A stretch of 64,000 nt of DNA. Source: Mytilus galloprovincialis. Its lineage: Eukaryota > Mollusca > Bivalvia > Mytilida > Mytilidae. The stretch covers positions 44,649,035 through 44,713,034 of the forward strand of contig NC_134843.1 of assembly GCF_965363235.1 (NCBI RefSeq), written 5' to 3'. This document shows, in pieces, positions 37,301 to 47,860 of this stretch (position 1 is its first letter; each line of letters starts with the position of its first letter). The notes below the pieces were generated by a model. The model had not been told where the DNA came from, searched no databases, and saw only the letters and a list, made by a program, of their open reading frames with translations. The position numbers and the translations under genes are program-made.

Positions 37301-40300
37301 TGCATTTCAGTGTCAACTGCTAACCTTCATAAAATATTTATTTCTGAACCGATTTTCAAAACTAGCAGGCCAATTTGCTCGTTTTAGCTAGTAGAAAACA
37401 GAAATCCATTTAAAGTGGAATTGGGAAAAAAAATGTTAATCCTTAAGGTAGCAATACACAGTTAGAAGTTTAGTTTCGCATTATGGCCCCTGTGAATTTT
37501 TTAAATATGAAAGTTTTTGTACAATAAAATTGATTTTTAGATAATTGAAGAATAATATAGCCTTCTTAGTGGGTTTATATGAACATTAAGATTGTTTTTA
37601 ACATGTTTTATAGGCCATTTATATGATTGACAGTCCGTATTTTCCTATCCGTACCGTTCATAGGTCCATACATTATTGTAGTGTTTATCAACAAAGATTT
37701 TGCGCTCGATCTTTTCAATTCAATTTTATGGAAAAACGAGCAGATAAGCATATGATTTTTTTGGGACCACTTAATAGATATAAACCTATGGATTCAGGAA
37801 AGGTATTACTGTAATTGATTGAAATTTTCCTTTAGACCAAATTTTGGAGACTTTTGTGACATGTTCACCCCCCTTTTTTGCTATATTTTGTATCTAAGAA
37901 ATGCAGATTGTTGCCATGGTTACACCCAAGAGGGATTATATTTCACCCTTATGACCATTAGAAATGAAATCTATGGAAGATTCTCTTTCTATAAGTATAT
38001 ACATTCATAACACACATATAAAGCCTGAAGGGGAAAGAGGGTGTTTAAAAATTATGAGTGTCAATTTTAAGTTTTTTTCCTAACTGTGTATTGCTACATT
38101 TGTACCTTATGGCATTTGACAAAGCAAAGAATTGCTTTTTTTAAGACAAATCATACCACAAATCTATTGATAACTAGGTTATAGATACAATTCTGAGGGA
38201 GAAACAACCTTTAGAATGACAATATATGTTAGTTTTGTTGTTTATTGTCCTTAGCAACCAATATAGACATTTTGACAAAAAGACTTGGTTCCGTCATAAA
38301 TTGAAACTTTATTGGCTACCCCTTGGAAAAGAAGATTGCGCGTTATGTAGAAACCTTAGAAGGGAACGCTTTATATTTTTTCATGCGACTAAATCAAATT
38401 TATTATTTTAGCAAGTATAAAGTCACAATTTAGCATGAATTAAGCCTAAATTTTTTCCCGCTATTATAAATGAATTCAGTATTTACTAAATTTTAACCAA
38501 GGCTTTGGTATGGTAATACACAACAAAATTGACATTCTAGAGCTTTAAAATAGCTTAAACTTGTAAAATTTGTCTACTGTTAAGGTTAATTTAAGTTTTT
38601 AAACAAGAAAAGACAGGCTTAGAAGGTATAGTTTTAGAAATTTGACTAAAAAAGGAGAAAATGCACTTTGACATGGCATGTTTCATAAAATCACTTTTTT
38701 GTTGCATTTCAGTGTCAACTGCTAACCTTCATAAAATATTTATTTCTGAACCGATTTTCAAAACTAGCAGGCCAATTTGCTCGTTTTAGCTAGTAGAAAA
38801 CAGAAATCCATTTAAAGTGGAATTGGGAAAAAAAATGTTAATCCTTAAGGTAGCAATACACAGTTAGAAGTTTAGTTTCGCATTATGGCCCCTGTGAATT
38901 TTTTAAATATGAAAGTTTTTGTACAATAAAATTGATTTTTAGATAATTGAAGAATAATATAGCCTTCTTAGTGGGTTTATATGAACATTAAGATTGTTTT
39001 TAACATGTTTTATAGGCCATTTATATGATTGACAGTCCGTATTTTCCTATCCGTACCGTTCATAGGTCCATACATTATTGTAGTGTTTATCAACAAAGAT
39101 TTTGCGCTCGATCTTTTCAATTCAATTTTATGGAAAAACGAGCAGATAAGCATATGATTTTTTTGGGACCACTTGATAGATATAAACCTATGGATTCAGG
39201 AAAGGTATTACTGTAATTGATTGAAATTTTCCTTTAGACCAAATTTTGGAGACTTTTGTGACATGTTCACCCCCCTTTTTTGCTATATTTTGTATCTAAG
39301 AAATGCAGATTGTTGCCATGGTTACACCCAAGAGGGATTATATTTCACCCTTATGACCATTAGAAATGAAATCTATGGAAGATTCTCTTTCTATAAGTAT
39401 ATACATGCATAACACACATATAAAGCCTTCTTTGTAAGACTGAAGGGGAAAGAGGGTGTTTAAAAATTATGAGTGTCAATTTTAAGTTTTTTTCCTAACT
39501 GTGTATTGCTACCTGAGATAGAGGGGTCGAATCCCACTGGTACCATCCATGGATTTTCACAACAGGCGCTGGGAGCATCTGCTACTGGTACAAAAATTGT
39601 ATATAGAATATGGCCTGGCAGTGAGATGTTAGAATTGGTCATGAGGTTTGACCAGCCGGTCATACATGTAGGATAACCATGGCAATTCTAGGTGGCATCT
39701 AAGGAACTGGCCAGAGGATTTCCGAGTAGAAGTCTTGAGGTTGTACAGTAGTGGACCTGTGAGTTGGTCGGATGGATGGATGGTACGCAGCCCGAAAAAA
39801 GAAAAGGGGGAAGAGTGTTGTAGACCTTGAGATATAGGGGTAGTCTAACTAGTTGAGTTAGGGAAGATCTTCTTTGGCTCAATTGGTTAGAGAGCTGCCT
39901 TTAGATCTCGAGATATAGGGGTCAAATCCCGTTGGAACCATCCATGGACTTTCAAAAAACAGTTAGATTTATTAAACTTTTACCTACTATGGTTTAACAT
40001 TATATTTAATGACAAGACAAAAATTCATCATATGTTTATCCATAAAAATTGGGACAAAAAATATTTATTTCAAGAATAAAATTCACCAGAAGCATGGCAC
40101 TGACAGGCATCATGGACATTGAAAGTTGCTAGCCTATAACTTCAAAGGGGATATATTATATTGCAGAGTGTTTTGTCTACAAAACTAACGTGCACGTTAC
40201 AATACAGCATCACTCGTCTGTGAATTGAAATGCAAATGAAAATAATTCACTCAAAAGTTATATGTAAAAAATAAGCGATTATGAACCTGGATGATGAAAA

Positions 40301-40429
40301 CAAACAAATCAGATAGGACGATGCATTAATTAAAACTACTGTTGTTACCAGAGACATAGAAAAACAATGGTTTGTATATGTCCTTATTCAATATTGATAA
40401 AATACCTTTGGTTTGTTTGGGCTTGCCAT
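31310..40429 (-). CDS. pfdn4: prefoldin subunit 4 (PFDN4), complete gene
   Basis: A beta-type subunit of the hexameric prefoldin co-chaperone, which passes nascent actin and tubulin to the CCT chaperonin in the cytosol. Exons on the minus strand: 40406-40429 (MASPNKPK), 33622-33726 (DKDIKVTFEDQQKINKFARN..), 32693-32763 (KELQNVEDA..EPVP) and 31310-31514 (YQIGEVFV..LYAKFGNEINLEAEDDS, stop). Phases agree at all joins. The product is 134 residues, the length of human PFDN4 as I know it. The two coiled-coil helices flank the central YQIGEVF hairpin, the usual beta-prefoldin layout. The start ATG is the only one in exon 1. Intron 1 is 6.7 kb and holds a type B element and a nested transposon block. 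Intron 3 is U12-type. The next gene starts 635 bp away on the other strand. Confidence 0.95.
31515..32692 (-). other. pfdn4: U12-type AT-AC intron in PFDN4
   Basis: The intron begins ATATCCTTT (32,692-32,684) and ends AC (31,516-31,515). The branch-site word TCCTTAAC (31,531-31,524) lies about 10 bases before the acceptor. All three match the minor-spliceosome consensus. No GT-AG choice works: there is no GT at the exon end, while the AT-AC join gives GTT CC|A TAT CAG, encoding VPYQ exactly as in PFDN4. Confidence 0.93.
34000..35792 (+). repeat. tandem-core element, type B, full copy with about 501-bp units
   Basis: The left end is 'agaggctctaaagagcctgt' followed by 'gtcgctcacctt'. Three units start near 34,288, 34,788 and 35,290. 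The right end has the hairpin GGCCCTTCGGGCC, then AGGTGAGCTAA. The left 'gctcacctt' is inverse to the right 'aggtgagc'. A hairpin about 7 bases before CTAA resembles a Helitron 3' end (hairpin then CTRR). No Rep/helicase frame is present, so if this class is right the copy is non-autonomous. It lies in PFDN4 intron 1. Confidence 0.75.
35940..36044 (+). mobile_element. tRNA-derived SINE, left half (interrupted)
   Basis: A tRNA-like A box, 'ttggctcaatcaattggtta' then 'gagcgctgactttagatcc'. It breaks off at the inserted block; the B-box half (gaggggtcgaatccc) resumes at 39,514. A preceding 'gttgtagacctggagatat' also precedes the second SINE (39,817). Confidence 0.7.
36045..39513. mobile_element. 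composite TIR element A-B-A-B-A, exact 1402-bp period
   Basis: It is bounded by GGTAGCAATACACAGTTAG and its inverse, and flanked by TGA on both sides (36,042-36,044; 39,514-39,516). Segment A (36,045-36,695; 37,447-38,097; 38,849-39,513) is itself a TIR unit of about 650 bp. Segment B (36,696-37,446; 38,098-38,848) is 751 bp. Repeats differ by only a few bases, so the expansion is recent. The last A has a 13-bp insertion near 39,428 that the others lack. The small frames repeated in each unit (63, 63 and 61 codons) show no domain and are probably not genes. A 3-bp duplication fits PIF/Harbinger best, but TGA is not their usual TWA, so the class is open. Confidence 0.9.
39514..39835 (+). mobile_element. 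tRNA-derived SINE, right half
   Basis: It starts 'tgagatagaggggtcgaatc' (B box) and directly continues the half ending at 36,044. The body has 'accatccatggattttc' and runs to about 39,835. A second SINE head follows. Confidence 0.65.
39840..39960 (+). mobile_element. second tRNA-derived SINE head, uninterrupted
   Basis: 'tttggctcaattggttagag' (A box) and 'aggggtcaaatcccgttgg' (B-box region). It is the same family as the split SINE and gives the empty-site reference for the TIR insertion. Confidence 0.7.
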
Positions 40430-40852
40430 GACGAGTTGAGAATGTAGAGTAAAAAGGGTACGGGGGAGAGAAACGTGTGAATCTATAGGTTTGTTTGCAT
40501 GGTGAATTCGGACCAAAACTTTTTGGACCTTCTATATAGTCATATCGGACTGTCTATAATGGCAACTCAGACCACAGGGTCTCGGTTAGCAGATTAAAAT
40601 TTTGTAAATCAATGTTTTTAATTTACTTTTTATTATTTCCTGTCTATTTGCATTACTTTATTAATGTATTTAACGTTGCCATCACTATTTCTTTGTTTTC
40701 TGGCAATGTGCAGTTTACTATCCATATCCGTATACTGGAATGTTGTTTTAACTATAAATTGAATTCAATGACAAAAAGAAATCATAAATTTGAATATGTT
40801 TAGAAGAAAAATAAACTCACAAAATTCCAAAATATAATTACGTAAACTCCGC

Positions 40853-40859
40853 TATAAAG
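40853..40859 (+). promoter_or_regulatory. possible TATA box of the 421-residue gene
   Basis: TATAAAG lies 205 bases before the chosen ATG (41,064), in the 635-bp gap between the divergent PFDN4 and this gene. A start of transcription about 30 bases later would give a roughly 180-base 5' UTR. Sequence only. Confidence 0.4.
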
Positions 40860-41063
40860 AGTCACAGCATTTTATATTATTGTCCACCAACCAACTAATA
40901 TTCGCTTTATCTGTGACGTTCTTCCTTTGTTCCAACGTCCAACAAGAAAACGTCCTGTTTATGACGTTACCCTTTCCATCATACGGGCTATCTTTCCCTC
41001 ACTACGAAGGAAAGTCAAGCAAGAAATTTCGGAGAAGCAGTCTTTTTAAAAGGAATCGAAGAA

Positions 41064-44000
41064 ATGAGAATGGATTGTGTCGTTTTTCCAGATATTTACA
41101 GAATTACTTCTGTTGCACACAGAACGTGAGTTATATTTTATTGAAAATGTTTCGCAATTATGTATAACTTTATTGCGTTGTCACTCTATCTACGCTTTCC
41201 CTTTTTAAAGTTCCATATCAAAATACTTATTTCTGTGACTACAACACCGATCCTTTAAGATATAGTTTTTAAATAATAAGCAACAAATTCATCTCAATGC
41301 ATAAAATATAATGTACTGTGTAACAACTCTAGATTATAATGAAATGAATAGGTAACACTAGGCCACCGAAAGCTAAACTCTTAATTCAGTCTAGGTGGCG
41401 GAAAGTCTAGAGTGCTAGCCACAATGCAGACGGTGTTGTCACAATATCCCAGTAGCATGTGTTCCCGACGAAGATAGAACAAACATTTGCTTTAGTAAAT
41501 TTGCAGATTTAATAGTGTTGTACTAATATTTAGATTAGGACATATTTACAACATAAAGCAAGTAAGTTCATTAGATTAACTGATGTCAAGAATTGTTTTT
41601 TTTTTCTCCAGAATTGACGTATTCGCTACAATTAGCGAAACCCTTGAGGTTAACTTAAATTCGGAAACTGCAGATTTCCCCGATCAACAAATACACAGCA
41701 TCACGAAGAAACTGATGGCATACAGACAAAATATGGGTAAGACTACATGAAGATTAAAATTAAAAAATCTATACCAGTAGAATGGATTCAAGTTGTCCAA
41801 AAAGAGAATTCTGTCAAAACTACAGTTAATATTCAGAGAAATAAAATCATATGGAAAAATAATTTAACCCAGACTACATCATTAACAAATAAAATGTTAT
41901 ATAACTTTTTGATAAGTATAAAACTAGAGTCGTCAATAGGGATAAACAGATGGCTTAGAATCCTACCAATACAAGAAACTCTTAATATGAATACATTGTA
42001 CAAATTTATTTTTGAATATATGACTGAAAATAAATTAAAAATATTTAGATGGAAATTATTACATTATATTGTTCCAACTAAAAAACTGTTATTGCAGTGG
42101 AAAGTAACTAAGACAGATAAGTGTAATTTTTGTAGGCAAGAAGAAGATTATGCTCACTATTTTCTGAGGTGTAGATATTTGAATAAATTTTGGCAAAAAA
42201 TCTATGAACTCTTTAAAAGAAGTAAAATAGATTTTGATATTAAATTGCAACATCTGGTATTTTGGATATAAAATTACAGAAAGTAAATATTATTTTTGAA
42301 TTATATACTAACAGTATTAAGTTTTTCTATTTATAAGTCATACTATGTATCCGAGCAGAGAACAAAAACTGTTGATGTCTTTAGTATTTTTGAAAATGAA
42401 TTTAATAAAAGAATAGATGCATATAAGTCAAGATGTCCAATGTTATTGTTAATTAGAAAGAATTTTTAGCATTGATAAATCTCTGCATAAGACAACTATA
42501 CATCCTTTAACAGGGCAAATCAAGAGAAGCTTGGACTCTTGGTGAAATTTGTAACAAGCAAGATTAGATGAATAGATATTATTATGTTGTTAAAAAAAAA
42601 GACTATATGAAGATCTATAGGCGAATAATATATATTTCGATATAAATAACATACATGTATTACAAAACTTGGAGAATCTTTCTTAGACATGAACTTCAAC
42701 GCCTGTGAACCCAATAGAGTACATAACACCGTTCTGCAGTGTTCGTTGTTTCTTTATTGTTCTACGATCTTAAATGATAAGTTTTTTTGTTATGATTTGA
42801 TATGAAAAAAATCAGAAAGCCACAAGAAACGGTTAAACATAACTTGCAATTATATTTTAGATATTAAATTTGCTAGCACATTCACATGAGAGTGACGTAG
42901 ATTATTTTCTTTTTTTTCACCCAGAATTTCCTGAAATAAACAAGTTGTTTAATCTACTGACTGGAATGGTGTTGGGTGTTGTTGGAGCACACGAAACAGC
43001 TTGCGAGAGTTATAAGAAGTCATTTACTGAAAGAATCCAGAACAAAATCGTCAAACTGGTTTCATCATCTGACAGCATTCTTCCAATTCCAACGTAAGTT
43101 GTTTGATTTTAAAATAGATTGTATATTTTGTTTTGCTGTACATTTTCATGTCAAAAAGCGATTCATTAACACGAAAAGCATCGATTTGTAAAATGCTCTT
43201 TCCTTAAACTCAAAACAAACTCGATAACTTTTTATCAACGATCGGCCTGCTGGCAAAAGACTAGCGTATATCCAAACTATACAGTACACCATATTGGTAG
43301 CTTTTATGTATTCAAAACGTAAAGTGATGAAGGCTTGCGTGTCTCCGAAATATAAAGTAATGGTGTCAATATACTTGTGTTAATACACTTAAAGCTTTAC
43401 AGACAAGCAGCTAATAAATCGTAACAGTGGAATTCTATACATTTTTCAGATTTGATCAAATAAAAACCAGTGAATACTATGTCAAGGTCGATGAAATGAA
43501 CAAACTGCTGAGAACACATACATATATTTACAAAGAACTTCAGCGACAACAAGAGGTAATATTTTACAGCAAAAGACACGCGTGTGATAATAAAATAACA
43601 TTTTTCACAAATCGGTGGTTCAATTTTATTATTTGTTCAAGATGTATATTTTATTTTTTTTTTAGTTTCGAGATAAATTTTTGCACCGGTAACATATAAT
43701 GCATTGGTTTTTAACGGTCAACGAAGCATATATTTTTCTCCAAACTCCAATACTATCAAAAACAAGAAACAAAGTACCGATTTTATATTATTTGCAGTTA
43801 TCGAAAGCTATTATTCACAGCCAATAGTTTCAAAGACTAAATTTTCATTCAGCCCTAATCGAAAAGACTCCATGCATTAACAGTCAAAGAGCACCATGAC
43901 GCCATTGGGAAAGCTATATATGGACATTTTCTCTCTTATCTTTAATGTTAGCACATGTAGATCTGTTTTTTAGCTAGCACTAAGAAAATTAAGTCTGTTA

Positions 44001-47000
44001 ACGTGCAAAATTTATATTTAAAGATGCGTTGGATTGCTGAAAGTAAGGTACAGAAATATGAGTTATGCCTGAAGACGGCCGAGTTGTCACGTAAGCACTT
44101 GGCGGACAAACTATCGAGTAAAGACCTGAGATCACGAGAAAACAGCATTCAACAGTTACAGAGGACACTAAACGATAAAAAGCTAAAAGCAGCGGAAACA
44201 GCGAAGATATACCAAACTTTGATATCAAAAGAAAAAATAACTAGAAATGCCTTGAGATTGGTTAGTTTAGCAATAATATTGTAATGGTTTAAAATTCTAA
44301 CCGTTCAAGAGTTATTAATCAATTAGAGAATATAATGGTTCAGTGTGTGCATGGTAAAGAAGTTGAATCTAAGAAAATCAAATGCAGGCTTGAGTCATTA
44401 GTGTATGCGAATCGAATTGATTTTACTGTAAAAAAAAAACAACAACAACAAAAAAACACAAATATCCGAGTCTCATCTACTTTCATTTAGATAACCGAAC
44501 TCCACCATTTCACAGTTCGTACGTTCCATCAGTTAAAAAGACATTTCAAATTTAAGACCCAAAGGAACACAATGAATACCATGTGTACGATGTAAAACAG
44601 CATTAAAATCTGCGTGAAATAATTTACTTGATACCTTAACTTGTATACAGTAGTCAATAATAGATGGATTGTCATAGTTTGTGATACATTTTTGTGAGTT
44701 TTATTTTTAATTTCGTCTTGATACAACTCCTAGTTACAATCATATATATTATCTAGCTTGAAAATGACCTGTTGGATGATATACGATTCAACTTAACAGA
44801 TCGTATACATAGTGGATTGGTGTCTATGAAGTATATCTTAGCAGCACACACTAACAAGTAAGTTATTCATTTCATATACACTGTAATGTGGATTAATTTG
44901 TTGTGTTATTGAGGACTGTCTGATTTCTGGTAAATTTTAACAGTACATATTGTTAAAAAAGTATCGGTTTGCCTCATTTTCTTCTTCTTTAAAAACCTCG
45001 CCTTAGATACTCATCAAACAGTTCAGGAAAACATAAAATAGAGAATGGATATGGGGAATGTGTCAAAGAGACAACAACCCAACCATACAACAGACAACAG
45101 CAGAAGGTCACAAATAGGTCTTCAATCCAGCGAGAAATTCACACACCGCACAGTTCATTTATCGGATTTTCTTATGTCTTGTAGGCTCTATGAAGTACTT
45201 CCACACATTGACGACTTTGACTGCAGATTAGCTGCAGAATCAATTATAGGGAAAATTAGCTCTAAATACCAGTTCAGTTCACCACAGGTAACTATTCAAA
45301 CACCAATTTTTTTCAGTATAGCTTCGAGCATTTGTCCCATTATTTCTCTCGGTAGTCTACCCTGTTCACATCTTTATCTAATTTAACAAAATTGAGTTCT
45401 CTTTTCCTTACAAGTCAATGTTTGTAATATTGCCCATTCTCTTTTTTATAAGTATTGTGTCAGATATTGTAATTTAATTGATAGCATGATTACTGTCACG
45501 GGAACCTCTCAGTAACATAGGCTATAAAAAGTTATAAATAAAAAATAAATAAAACGAAGGGATTTCATATCCGAGTAGCTTTTAAAAGTTTATTCCAAAA
45601 ACATATCAGTCTTCTGACGAGGCATAGGAATATTCCCTGAATTCAAAAATTATAGGAATATATCTTGTTGAGTTAAAAAAAAATAAACAGTAATGTCTTG
45701 GTACAAAATACAAAAATCTTATTTTATCTCATTTTGTTCAAAATGTACATACATATGAAACTACCGGGTATCACTTTTAAAGCGCTCGGACCTCTCTTTC
45801 TACACATTTTTTTTGGGGTCTTTGATAGCAGTATTGATAATAACACGGATTTTTATGTAGGAATTTCATACTGTAAATGGATTTAAAGCCAAGCTTCCAG
45901 ATACACAGTTTGTTAGTTACAAATCAGCTATGCAGATGATGAAGGAACAACCATCTAAAGCGACAAACGAACAACGCAGTAACAATAGTATGTCAGTTTA
46001 TAACGTTTGTTTTGATAGGATAACGCCGAAAATTTCAATGCATCAGTTTTCTGAAAGTGTATTAGCAAACACAGAGACTTTGTGAATGGTTTAACATTGA
46101 TTTATTATAGTTGCAATACAATTGTCTGTTTTGTGTATTTTAGTAAACGGAACCGTTTTCGGGATTGAACTTTTTTATTTTCTTATAAACATTATGATTC
46201 TCGAATTAGCCGTTAGACAAAAGCCTATATTAATCATCAATTCTTCACAAACGTACTTGGTCAGCTTCTAATTGTGATGTCAACCAGTATTCGATGAGTT
46301 CTATCGTCGGTTAAGTTCTTTCACATATATAATCAAGAGCAAATAGGTCAAACACATGCAATATCACTAAACTATTCTAGAGAATTTTTTTTCAATTTGC
46401 CATTTACTACTATTTCTGTGTAACAATCGGCCATTTGAATGATTGATATATATTAACGGTCCCAATAATTCATTTGCAGACGCCAGTTGCCCAGACAACC
46501 AGTTTGGTTTTTTAATCAACACTTATGTAAAGACAAAAGACTTGTCAGAAAAAACAAACGAGTGCTTTGTCAAAGTTAAGGAAGGTAAGAAAAACTGTTC
46601 CAAAGGTACACCAGGCATATATGATGACAACATGATATACCAATTTTACATTTTTTAAAGGTCAAGGAATAATCATTAAAATTGAGAATGGAAACGTATG
46701 TCAAAGAGACAACAACCAAACCAAAGTGCAGATAATATTTTGTTTGTATTCACATATATATTTGACGAGTTTTATACAATATTGCACTAATTTGTTTCTC
46801 ATAGCTATCTTTTAAATTTATTAAATTAAAGAATGCAAAAGGAAAAACCTCAACTCGATTCGTTTTAATTTTCAGGAATGATCGTTAAGTTGAAGATCAC
46901 TACAGACGAGTCAGAAGTTTCCTTTGGATGGTATAAGACAAACCCATGGAATCAAAAAAGATGGGGATTCTTTTGCAAATCAACAGAAAACATGAAGTTA

Positions 47001-47006
47001 ACATAA
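41064..47006 (+). CDS. unrecognised 421-residue helical protein, 10 exons
   Basis: Exons: 41064-41125, 41612-41736, 42925-43093, 43450-43555, 44024-44260, 44757-44857, 45185-45287, 45861-45987, 46480-46584, 46876-47006 (TAA). Every join is GT-AG and in phase, and the total is 422 codons including stop, so the model is strong although I do not know the family. Residues about 1-250 are helix-rich. Exon 5 (MRWIAESKVQKYELCLKTAE..) is highly charged and coiled-coil-like; this and the following LENDLLDDIRFNLTDRI block loosely recall BAR-type bundles, but that is weak. The C-terminal 90 residues look globular and contain several Cys and Trp (NASCPDNQFGF.., FGWYKTNPWNQKRWGFFC). No signal peptide or membrane span. 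The start was chosen because the exon 1 frame is closed upstream by TGA and this is its first ATG. Exon 2 is followed within 11 bases by a LINE fragment. Confidence 0.85.
41747..42470 (+). mobile_element. LINE ORF2 C-terminal fragment (L1-like) in intron 2
   Basis: A 174-codon frame (41747-42271) ends in a reverse-transcriptase-associated zinc motif, CNFCRQEEDYAHYFLRC, after FRWKLLHYIVPTKK and LLQWKV. This is the zf-RVT layout at the end of L1/Tx1-type ORF2. After a frame break near 42,270, further L1-like sequence (YVSEQRTK.., FENEFNKRI) continues to a stop at about 42,469. It is 5'-truncated and starts only about 10 bases after the exon 2 donor at 41,736. Confidence 0.8.
45035..45145 (+). 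repeat. dispersed repeat, family R4 fragment in intron 6
   Basis: It carries 'atagagaatggatatgggga', 'atgtgtcaaagagacaacaa' and 'ggtcttcaatccagcgagaa'. Related pieces are at 46,680-46,735, 47,525-47,860 and 63,373-63,610. Confidence 0.7.
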
Positions 47007-47508
47007 ACATTGGGAAGATGTTGACCTTATTGGTTTATTTTTTTTAAATGATTACACATTCAAGTATTCTTCGATAATGTTCCAGTAATGATGTGGTAGT
47101 GAATCTTGTGTCGGTCTATGTGAAAGAGTGAGAGACCGTGTGTTCAAGTTAGAGAGGGAGTGTTTGTGTGTTTATGTATGTGAGAGCCTGTTTGTCTATG
47201 CAAGTTGGAGTGAACATGACTTTCTGTGCAAGTGGATCTTGCGAAAGAGTGTGTGTATTTGTGTGTGTTACATGAGGGAGACGAGAGAGAATAGATGATC
47301 GATTTTCTGTTGTTTGTGTTGTATGGCAGTGTTTAATATATTGTGAGTTCATAGAATTTTTAATTAAATATTTATTTTTGTGCATTGATCTTATTTAGTA
47401 TTTCTGAACTTCATTCACAGTTCTCCTACAAGCTGATTTTTTTTTATCGAATAAGCTGTGTTAAAACTTGAATACTTGTTTCACTTCAGAATTGTATTTC
47501 GACTGGTA

Positions 47509-47514
47509 AATAAA
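47509..47514 (+). promoter_or_regulatory. possible poly(A) signal of the 421-residue gene
   Basis: AATAAA, 503 bases after the stop codon. A GT-rich low-complexity stretch (47,100-47,280) lies between. Weak evidence. Confidence 0.25.
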
Positions 47515-47524
47515 TATAACATAG

Positions 47525-47860
47525 AATTAAAGTTGAGAACAGAAATGGCAAATGTGGCAAAGAGAAAACAAACCGACCAAGGAACATAAAATAGTCCAAT
47601 GCCACCAATGGATCTTCAACACAGCAACAAAACCAGCACCTGGAAGCGGGCTTCAGCTAGCCCCTTAACAAAAATGTGTACTAGTTCAGTAAAAATGAAC
47701 GTAACCACTAATCTCTGAAACATACAAATGACTAAAATTTAAAAAAAACCAAAGACTAGAGGCTTCTGACTTGGACATGTCAGCATAGTACATCATAAAC
47801 AAAACACTGTAAGCATGTGTGACATAGAGCAGAAGTTTAAAAGTTCAAAATTACTAGACA
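47525..47860 (+). repeat. dispersed repeat, family R4 copy
   Basis: 'gttgagaacagaaatggcaa', 'aaccgaccaaggaacat', 'caccaatggatcttcaacac', 'gcacctggaagcgggcttca'. Same order as the 63.4-kb copy. Confidence 0.6.

Noticed and set aside
36221-39412. Repeated small frames of 63 and 61 codons in the 1402-bp units
   Set aside because: They recur only because the DNA is repeated. They show no domain, and neighbouring frames are equally open.
40880-41167. 95-codon frame starting MSTNQLIFALSVTFFLCSN that looks like a signal peptide
   Set aside because: Its frame does not join exon 2 (41,612), whose only open frame needs a phase-2 donor. The frame starting at 41,064 does join and continues through ten exons.
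47101-47300. GT-rich stretch as a regulatory or coding element
   Set aside because: It is low-complexity gtgtgt / gagag sequence in the 3' region of the 421-residue gene; no further structure seen.
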